Assembly: GCA_023634235.1 (NCBI GenBank) | Contig: JAMKCF010000004.1 | Span: forward strand, 22,204,527 to 22,268,526 | Reading direction: 5' to 3' | Source of the DNA: Pisaster brevispinus | Taxonomy: Eukaryota > Echinodermata > Asteroidea > Forcipulatida > Asteriidae | Length of the DNA: 64,000 nt | Shown here: one piece after another, positions 56,511 to 64,000 of the stretch | Numbering within the stretch: the first letter of the stretch is position 1 | How the letters are laid out: each line of letters opens with the position of its first letter | Made by a program: the position numbers and the translations under genes | The notes under the pieces: model-generated | The model's database searches: none | What the model was told of the DNA's origin: nothing | What the model saw: only the letters and a program-made list of their open reading frames with translations

Positions 56511-57229
56511 GAATGAGGAAGGATCCTGTTGTAAATCACGCAAGGGAGTATGGGTTTCGTCAAGTAATGTTTTCCTATCAATCAACGCTTCAATGCCCTA
56601 CAGTACGCTCAGTGGGCGGTGGGTTAGACCTTGTGAATAGCATACTTTTTTTACTCAAACTTACATTGTCAACACAACAAACAATCTTGACCAACATATT
56701 ACATTTATACGTTAACAGGTATTCAGGCCTTGAACTTCGCCCTTTGACGGGGCACGGCAGTTTTCCTCTGGTAAGGGGCACTTCCATGAGGGAAATGTCA
56801 ATTTGTGTTGGATCTTTGCGAAGGGCACCGCAGCAAAGGCACAGGGCACCGCGGCAATTGCTGTGGGTGCCGTGGGTTAATTCAAGGCCTATGTTGCAAA
56901 AGGTGACTGACATAAATATTCCATATGCAAGTGGAATAAATACATGTAGATCATCAAATAGTTTAAAGTCACAAGTTTCTGCGATCACATGAAGTGGATT
57001 ACTACCTCGGAGAGCAAGACACTATAAATGTTGAGGTGGCAGTGAAATTTTTGTTCCCCCCGACACGACTCAGAAAAGTTGGTGTACATTGCTTACCATA
57101 CAACTATCAATCCATCAATCAGGGGTCATGCTGGAAGTCTGGCATCAGCTGTCTACTCAGAACCTGTCTCCACTTTGTACATGTTGTAAGACCATGCAGT
57201 AGGCTGGGAACATGACTTGGGGCACCCGG

Positions 57230-57660
57230 CAAATATGCAAGTCATTGTGCAGGGACTATTACTGCAACAGCATCCGGGTGGGCAGTGCCGAGCTGAGCAT
57301 ATGGGGTCAAACTGGTAGACTAAAGCAAGCAGGATTCAAATCAGACACTCGGGCAGGATGGTCAAGCCAGTGGACGTTGCTACCGGGCTGGGGCGCGGGG
57401 GCTTTGGCCATTTGCAGGTCTTTACAGATGGAGTCACAGCAAAGGGCATCCAGGTAGGAAGTGCCAAGCTTAGCATGTGGGGTCAAACTAGTAGACTAAG
57501 CATTCAGGAAGAGAATCAGGCAGGATGGTCAGGCCAGTGGAACTTGCTACCAGGCTAAAGGCGGGGGCTATGGCAATCTATGGGTCTCTTCAGATGGAGT
57601 CGCAGTGAAGGGCATCCAGGTGGGAAGTGCTTAGCTGTGCATGTTGAGGAAACAAATGGG
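57230..57660 (+). repeat. Tandem repeat of about 165-178 bp, 2.5 units
   Basis: 'gcatcc-ggt-gg-agtgc' recurs at 57269, 57447 and 57612. Units share 'tggtcaagccagtgg' and 'cagatggagtc'. The resulting open frames (AELSIWGQTGRLKQ... and AKLSMWGQTSRL...) have stops between them and no known family. Confidence 0.8.
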
Positions 57661-57996
57661 ACATTCTTGCATGATATTCGAGCCAGTGGAATCAGCGCTG
57701 CTGGAGTAGGGAGGAAGCTTAGGGGGTGCTTAGTCTGAAAGCTGATAGCCTGGTTAGAGGTAAAGATAACCTCATCTGGGCTTCTTTAGTCAGTGATTGA
57801 GAAGTCCGTAATGTTGCTACATTCCGGTACATTTAGCAGTGGCTGTTCACTAAACATGGAGTATTGTTGGATCACTCTACGCGATGAGTCTGGAAACAAT
57901 TGAGTGACAGATGCAAAAAATGAATATATAGGTCAGTAAACTGTTTGTAACTCACTTGATGAAGAGAAAACTGTTAGTTTTCTGTAGCCTGTGTGA

Positions 57997-59112
57997 CTAC
58001 AGTTGGCTGTGTTTGTGCCGTGGATATGGACTCGACAGTTTGAACTCTGTGACTGCAGTTTGTTCCATGGATATGGACTCGACAGTGTGAACTCTGTTTT
58101 GATTAGAGCGGCTTCGTACAAGTTGAAGAAGTTGGTCACGAAATTGTTTATACTTGAAGCAATAAATGACAGGGTTGACACTCATGTTACATGTAACTAT
58201 AGCTGTGAAAACTCGATGCATGTCAGCTGTCATAGATAAGTTAATAGTTTTGGTAGCTATGAGAAATCCAAGCACTTGCATCGGTGTCCAGCAGATGAAA
58301 AAGAAGATGCCAGCAATAAGCATTGTCTCTAAGACGTTTCGTTTAGCCTTACTCAGGACTCTGTCTCTTTGCTGTTGAGCATCGGCCAGTTTGCGTCGAA
58401 GAACCATAAATATACGAACATACGCAAAGGTCATAAGTGCTACAGGAATGACATAATGAAGTGTGAAATTATATGCAATTAAAATATTCGCCAAGTTGTA
58501 GTTCAAGTAACACTCTCCTTTGGTGTTGACAAACGTCACCAAAGGAAACAAAACTGCACTAGTAAAGCCAATGGCCCAGGCCACACCCATAGCAACTTTG
58601 ATCCTGACATAGGTGAAGGAGTTGCGATGTTTGACTGGATAGCAAGTAGCCATAAAACGCTCCAGCGAAATGATCACCAAGTTGTAGGTAGAAGAGACTG
58701 TCAGACCCACCATAAAATAACCAGTCTTTACAAATCGGCACAGTATCTCACCAAGAAAATCTCGTCTGACTTGAATCTTGGGTGATATAAAAGGAAAAAA
58801 TACAACTTCCAGCAGGAAAAACACCGCACCAGAAATGAAGTCGATTATGGATTGATGGCGGATAAGTTTATTTGTGAGAGAGCTGAACTGTTCGTGTCTA
58901 ATCGTCATGACAACAATCACCATGCCGTTTCCTATAAGAGCTGACAGTGTGATGATAATGTTGACAGCGAGAGTAATGTTGCTGAGATCCATTGTTTCAA
59001 GTCCCAAATAAGATTGGAGCGATGAAGGATTGACGATTGAAACAGAACGAAGCAATAAATTGTTTTTCTCTGATGACTTGAAGTCTTCTGTCTGTTCGCT
59101 CTGAATCCTCAA
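57997..59112 (-). CDS. Class A (rhodopsin-like) orphan GPCR, copy 1
   Basis: A single-exon frame of 371 codons with seven hydrophobic segments. Family residues are all present: TM1 GN at 61-62, TM2 D91, Cys125 before TM3 pairing with Cys201 in loop 2. TM3 ends ERF (151-153) in place of DRY, TM6 has CWTP (274-277), TM7 has NPVIY (313-317). The N-terminus has an N-glycosylation site (NIT, 45-47). Ligand unknown; it acts as a plasma-membrane G-protein-coupled receptor. The Met at residue 41 (MDLSN), shared with copy 2, is an alternative start. The C-terminus differs: a 47-bp tandem duplication at about 58020-58110 shifts the frame, replacing the copy 2 ending by TEFKLSSPYPRHKHSQL. About 85 percent like copy 2 by eye. 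Confidence 0.92.
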   Translation of the reverse strand: MRIQSEQTEDFKSSEKNNLLLRSVSIVNPSSLQSYLGLETMDLSNITLAVNIIITLSALIGNGMVIVVMTIRHEQFSSLTNKLIRHQSIIDFISGAVFFLLEVVFFPFISPKIQVRRDFLGEILCRFVKTGYFMVGLTVSSTYNLVIISLERFMATCYPVKHRNSFTYVRIKVAMGVAWAIGFTSAVLFPLVTFVNTKGECYLNYNLANILIAYNFTLHYVIPVALMTFAYVRIFMVLRRKLADAQQQRDRVLSKAKRNVLETMLIAGIFFFICWTPMQVLGFLIATKTINLSMTADMHRVFTAIVTCNMSVNPVIYCFKYKQFRDQLLQLVRSRSNQNRVHTVESISMEQTAVTEFKLSSPYPRHKHSQL

Positions 59113-59129
59113 CTTGAAATGAACATCTC

Positions 59130-59930
59130 TAGAATAGAATCAAGTAGATAGTCATCCCATGACAAGAAATTCTAGCAGTTTTGAAATGCATTTTGAACAA
59201 TTCATTAATTTTTCCATTCTTTTTTTCATTGAAAATTAAAATCTCAAGGGGGGAAAATGCGGTCAAGGTATTTTGTTTTCATTAATTTCAATCCATCCTG
59301 CAAGCATTAGATTTATTTCAATCTGGTCTTTTTAAATCAATGGTTTTGGAGCGTTCCTAGTACCCTTGAAGTTTTGACAGAACCTCATCTATTGGTTTTT
59401 AACTAGAAACTATAGCGGGGCCTCACTTTTAAATTGACTAACGCCTTTTCTATTTTGAACACCTTGTTAAGAGATGGCACAGCATTGTTCACCCAACATA
59501 CTAATTGAATCGTTGGAGTGGTTGATGAAAGCTGCAACCTTTCCAATGAGAAACTGAAGGCTGAATTTAGAAAGTTAAATGAAGTTGCTTGTGATAAATA
59601 CGATGGGAAGTCTGATGTATTCTAGCTAGGCACAGCGGCTGTGTTCAGACAGCGTACTAAAGGTAGCAGAGAATGGTTTAACTGCAATAGCAGGGGGGTG
59701 GGGGTGGGGGGAGGTTGGGATTTTAAAAGATTTTTTACCTTGCATTTAGTCACAATCAAGTTAAACCCAATCATGTTTATCTTTGCTTTAGAAAACAAAG
59801 CGCCCTCATCTACTAACATCCAGTTTATTCACTAAAGTTCCATGTGTATTATACATTGTAGCTATTGTGTAACAGAGTTGGTGACAATTGAATTTTGCAA
59901 GCAATGATATTATTTAATTTCAATTTGAAA
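59130..59930. other. Intergenic stretch between the GPCR copies
   Basis: A G-rich patch at 59694-59715; no gene. Confidence 0.5.
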
Positions 59931-60006
59931 CAATTGAGTGACAAATGCAAAAAAGAATATGTAGGTCAGTAAGCTGTTTGTAACTCACTTGATGAAAAGG
60001 AAACTG

Positions 60007-61122
60007 TTAGTTTTCTGTAGCCTGTGTGACTGCAGTTGGCTGTGTTTGTTCCGTGGATATGGACTCGACAGTGTGAACTCTGTTTTGATTAAATCGGCTC
60101 CGTACAAGTTGAAGAAGTTGGTCACGAAATTGTTTGTACTTGAAGCAATAAATGACAGGGTTGACACTCATGTTACATGTAACTATAGCTGTGAAAACTC
60201 GATACATGTCAGTTATCAAACTAAAGTCAAAAGTTTTGGTAGCTATGAGAAATCCTAGCACTTGCATCGGTGTCCAGCAGATGAAAAAGAAGATGCCAGC
60301 AATAAGCATTGTCTCTAAGACGTTTCGTTTAGCCTTACTCAGGACTCCGTCTCTTTGCTGTTGAGCATCGGCCAGTTTGCGTCGAAGAACCATAAATATA
60401 CGAACATACGCAAATGTCATGAGTGCTACAGGAATGATATATTGAAGTGTGAAATTATATGCAAGTAAAATATTCGCAAAGTTGTAGTTCAAGTAACACT
60501 CTCCTTTGGTGTTAACAAACGTCACCAAAGGAAACAAAACTACACTAGTAAATCCAATGGCCCAGGCCACACCCATAGCAACTTTGGTCCTGAAATACGT
60601 GAAGGAGTTACGATGTTTGACTGGATAGCAAGTAGCCATAAAACGCTCCAGTGAAATGATCACCAAGTTGTAGGTAGATGAGACTGTCAGACCCAAGGTA
60701 AAATAACCGGAATTTACAAACCGGCACAGTATCTCACCAATAACATCTCGGCTGACTTGAATCTTTGGTGATATAAAAGGAAAAAATACAACTTCCAGTA
60801 AGAAAAACACCACACCAGAAATGAAGTCGATTATGGATTGATGGCGGATATGTTTATTTGTGAGAGAGCTCAACTGCTTGTGTCTAATCGTCATGACAAC
60901 AATCACCATGCCGTTTCCTACAAGAGCTGACAATGCGATGATAATGTTGACAATGAGAATGATGTTACTGAGATCCATTGTTTCAAGTCCCGAGTCAGGT
61001 TGGAGCGATGAACGATTGACTGTGATGAGTTGTAGGTCCATTGCCTCTGAATCATGAACTTGAAATGATCGTCTCTTGATAAGAATACAAATGTTATAGG
61101 TAGGCCATGTAAAGAAATTCAA
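60007..61122 (-). CDS. Class A (rhodopsin-like) orphan GPCR, copy 2
   Basis: A single-exon frame with the same layout as copy 1: GN at 69-70, D99, C133 and C209, ERF at 160-162, CWTP at 283-286, NPVIY at 321-325. An N-glycosylation candidate is NRS at 36-38. The C-terminus ends STEQTQPTAVTQATEN, taken as the ancestral form because it lacks the duplication. The first Met gives 371 residues. Met28 (MDLQL) or Met49 (MDLSN) may be the real start, since upstream residues resemble transcribed 5' flank that is also found near copy 1 and at about 61410. Flanks on both sides are duplicated along with the gene (period about 2.0 kb). Confidence 0.92.
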   Translation of the reverse strand: MNFFTWPTYNICILIKRRSFQVHDSEAMDLQLITVNRSSLQPDSGLETMDLSNIILIVNIIIALSALVGNGMVIVVMTIRHKQLSSLTNKHIRHQSIIDFISGVVFFLLEVVFFPFISPKIQVSRDVIGEILCRFVNSGYFTLGLTVSSTYNLVIISLERFMATCYPVKHRNSFTYFRTKVAMGVAWAIGFTSVVLFPLVTFVNTKGECYLNYNFANILLAYNFTLQYIIPVALMTFAYVRIFMVLRRKLADAQQQRDGVLSKAKRNVLETMLIAGIFFFICWTPMQVLGFLIATKTFDFSLITDMYRVFTAIVTCNMSVNPVIYCFKYKQFRDQLLQLVRSRFNQNRVHTVESISTEQTQPTAVTQATEN

Positions 61123-61409
61123 ACATTCTTGAAATAAATCTTAACCACTGAAGTGAAAGTCACGAAGAGGCTTGTTTCTTTCCCTCATTTGTCATGTTTC
61201 ATCCTTCATAGAAGAAGTCAGGAAACTGTGAAGGACTTAAAAATGGATTTAAAAATCAAGGATTTTGAACTTGATCTATTCCATACAAGTGTATTGGATT
61301 AAATGTAATATTTTAAGTGCTTTTGAATGCAAAGGTTTTATTTAGTTCTTTCTGCCCTTGGCAATTCAAATTTGTTGTTGATTTTTTCTTTTTTTAAACT
61401 CTGATTTCG

Positions 61410-61580
61410 CCCACTTGAATTGAACATCTCGGAGAAGGATAGAGTTAGTCAAGTCATTTAAAGAAATTCAATCGTTCTTGAAATAAATCTTGGCTATGTA
61501 AGTAAAAGTCACGAAGAGACTTGTTCATTTCCCCTTTCTTCAGCTTTCATCCTTCATAGAAGATTTTGAAAGATTCCCCC
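61410..61580 (-). pseudogene. Relic of a third GPCR 5' flank
   Basis: 'acttgaattgaacatctc' and 'ttcttgaaataaatctt', 'gtcacgaagag-cttgtt', 'ttcatccttcatagaag' repeat, in the same order, the upstream flank of copy 2 (61055-61215). No receptor sequence lies beside it. Confidence 0.6.
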
Positions 61581-61756
61581 CCCCCCCACAAAAACAAAAA
61601 CAAAATATTTAAAAGAATTAAAACCTGTAATACAACTTGCAGAAAGTTTGATGGATACACATAACATCTACTGTTAGTACATATCAATTTCTAGGTTTCC
61701 TATTTTGATTTCCAGCTGAAGTTACAATTCTAAGATGATTCAAGATGATTCATGTG

Positions 61757-61885
61757 GCGTGTCGTGGCCGAGCGGTCTAGTTCACCGGACCCAAGCTCTG
61801 GTGTTGTCAGCAGCAGAGTGTTGGGTTCGATACCTGGTCATGACACTTGTACCCTTGAGCGAGGCACTTAACCGTAAAAAGTTGG
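61757..61885 (+). repeat. SINE T2 copy, truncated
   Basis: Head 'gtgtcgtggccgagcggtct' with B-box gggttcgatacctgg and 'ttgagcgaggcacttaacc'; it ends early. Confidence 0.75.
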
Positions 61886-62231
61886 GAAGGTAGTGATTTC
61901 TGCTCTACCAACCAGGCTCCTAGTGGATGATACCCATGCCTACATCCTTATGGACTGTGAAGGGGGTAACCCTGTTTCAGCCCCAGGAGTAGGTGGCAAT
62001 GTGCCCCTGGTGGCCTGGTTACCCCATCCATGGCTTTGTGATGCCAGGGAATCTCCTATAAAAACCAATAAAATATTCAAAACTACAAGCAGACTGTTAC
62101 TTAGTCACTTCTGATGATCCTCTACGTAACATTTGTATGTAAACCAACACCACATATGTATGTAAACAAACACCAATTTGTCTCACCATAGACTTTTACA
62201 TTTACATGTTTTAACATCAAATACTTTTAAT

Positions 62232-62422
62232 AGATGTTAATTTTGCATCAGGGATAAAGAATGTTAATTTTGGTTTTTACCCTACACCGATGTGTGTTAG
62301 CGCTTTATACTCAGTACTTTCCTGAGTTCTGTGCAAGTACTGAGTATACAGTGCTAACACACATCGGTGTAGGGTAAAAACCAAAATTAATATTCTTTAT
62401 CCCTGATGCAAAATTAACATCT
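62232..62422. repeat. Long palindrome, 87-bp arms
   Basis: Arms 62232-62318 and 62336-62422 are complementary except at about three positions, with a 17-nt spacer. The inner part is the SINE T3 3' body ('cacatcggtgtagggtaaaa'). Confidence 0.9.
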
Positions 62423-62488
62423 AATTAAATCGTTGCGGAACCCGCTGCTAAAATATAGGATTCGAACTGCCTCTAGCTACTGGGCAAT

Positions 62489-62648
62489 CTCAGTGGTCTA
62501 GTTGGGTAAACACTGCTCTAGAATTGCAGAGGTCGTGGGTTCGAATCCCACCCGAGTAATATGCCTGTGATTTTTTTCACAGAACTCAGGAAAGTACTGA
62601 GTATACAGTGCTTACACACATCGGTGTTGGGTAAAAACCAAAATTCAT
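62489..62648 (+). repeat. SINE T3 copy
   Basis: Head 'tctcagtggtctagttgggt', B-box gggttcgaatcccacc, body 'gagtatacagtgcttacaca' and 'gtaaaaaccaaaattcat'. It sits 66 bp from the palindrome made of the same body. Confidence 0.8.
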
Positions 62649-64000
62649 ATCAAATACTTTATTCTTTAAACATTTTGTTTATATCTATGAACTCAAATAA
62701 TTTCAAACCCTTCAAAATCCTGCAGCGTGTTTTGTTTGATTCTGTTGGACTGAGCACTGCACTAGTAAACTGATTATGTTTTACATGGGTTCGCCCTTTA
62801 CTTTTTTTTGCTTTTCATTTTACTAATCCACCAGTTTTTTTAATTGGTCGATGTTTTAAAGTTTCCTTGTAACACTGTTATTTGTATGGAATGAGTTTAA
62901 AACTTTACGAACAATCAGTGCAGTCAGTGGTTTGTATGTAGCTTTTGGAAGCTATGAACTTGACCAAACAGGACCACTTGGATAGAATTTTGACTGGTCC
63001 TCAGAAGTTATAACTGGCATTTGGCCAATGGACCACTGTCACTTTGGAGAACGCTGCTTTCCATGGGATCAGGCATACCACCATAATCAGAGTCAAACAG
63101 TTTAGGTGTTGAGTTTGGTGTTGGACGGAGGACTGCACTAGCATGACTAGTAAACTGACCATACTTTACATGGGTTCGCCCTTAACTTTTCCAGTGACCA
63201 GCAAGCAGGACCAGATAGCTTGTCATTTTACTAATCCAGCAGGTTTTTCACTGGTCGGTGTTTTAAAGTTTTCTTGTAACACTGTCATTTGTATGGGACT
63301 CGAGTTTAAAACTTTACGAACAATCAGTGCAGTCAGTGGTTTGTTTGTAGGTTTTGGAAGCTATGAACTAACCAAACAGGACCACTTGGATAGAATTTTG
63401 ACTGGTCCTCAGAAGTTATACATGTAACTGGCATTTGGCCAACAAACCACTGTCACTTGGGAGAATGCTGCTTTCCATGTGATCAGGCATAATCTAGCAA
63501 TGTCCAACAGTTTTTGGTTGTTGAATGTTGTTGGACTGAGGAAAGATTGTAGTAAACCACTCCAGAGAGTTTTGGGATCATTAACTAACTAGTCTTGTCA
63601 GATCAATTTATACTTAAGAGAATTACTGTACACTCTGGTATGATTATACAAACAATATTGAACAACATGTTGTCGCTTCAGCACCAAAATGTATCTCGAT
63701 TTTGCAAAAACATAGTGTCTTGTTGCTAGTTGTTTTGTGTGTACATCCAGGCTATTTCAAGCAAAATACAATTATTTTTACAGTTTCAAACCCGTGCCTG
63801 ATCTAAATACTGTTTTAGGAGAACATTTTTGCACTGATACGACAATATAACAAAAATATATAACTTTTAAAATTTATCAGGTATTGTGCCAAAAGTGCTT
63901 GACAAAAATGTTCCAACAGTACATGTACATATGTAAGTTAAACAACTAAATGATCAATAGTTAAAAGTCACAAGTTCCTTTGATCACATGATGTGGATTC
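62649..64000. repeat. Degenerate dispersed repeats to the window end
   Basis: Two direct copies of about 240 bp (62790-63010 and 63170-63420) share 'gaacaatcagtgcagtcagt', 'ggttttggaagctatgaact' and 'ttgactggtcctcagaagtt', interleaved with single relatives of the 104-bp unit. No gene. Confidence 0.65.

Noticed and set aside
56492..57215. Plus- and minus-strand frames of 130-166 codons
   Set aside because: No recognisable domain; the region includes the decayed fifth 104-bp unit and gggcac-rich dispersed sequence.

Overview
This is a 64 kb piece of an animal nuclear genome. It is AT-rich, with spliced genes in multi-kilobase introns, no operons, and a dense load of tRNA-derived SINEs, TA-flanked MITEs, fold-back elements and minisatellites. 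Gene content (RD3-like protein, MCM10 with a vertebrate-like domain order, class A GPCRs, a THAP fragment) suggests an invertebrate deuterostome, most likely an echinoderm. That species guess is an inference; no decisive marker is present.

Layout. 0-15 kb is almost entirely repeats, with one well-spliced unidentified exon (155-250) and one weak exon candidate (7903-7954). A complete RD3-like coding exon lies at 15456-16052 (+). 16-26 kb is repeats plus the N-terminal piece of a THAP domain (17302-17436). From 42846 down to 26433 on the minus strand I could assemble a complete 17-exon MCM10 gene (987 codons plus stop; every splice phase agrees). It carries two C2H2 zinc fingers that I do not know from human MCM10, and an 87-bp minisatellite of about 15 units fills the intron before them. 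Around 44.15-44.26 kb a compact segment with an E2F-type site and a CCAAT box lies between the 5' sides of MCM10 (-) and an unidentified plus-strand gene. That gene (coding from 47693, continuing past 53592) encodes an acidic, then basic, then coiled-coil protein. At 58-61 kb two near-identical, intronless class A GPCR genes stand in tandem on the minus strand, and the first has a C-terminus rewritten by a 47-bp duplication. 61-64 kb is again repeats.

The genes do not form a pathway. MCM10 is a replication-initiation factor, RD3 is known in vertebrates as a guanylate-cyclase trafficking and inhibitor protein of photoreceptors, and the GPCRs are orphan receptors. The most unusual observation is the C2H2 exon spliced in frame into MCM10. 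The rest of the interest lies in repeat biology: head-to-head tRNA-like hairpins, a 19-copy 34-bp array grown from an element present as a single unit elsewhere in the window, long palindromes and nested insertions.
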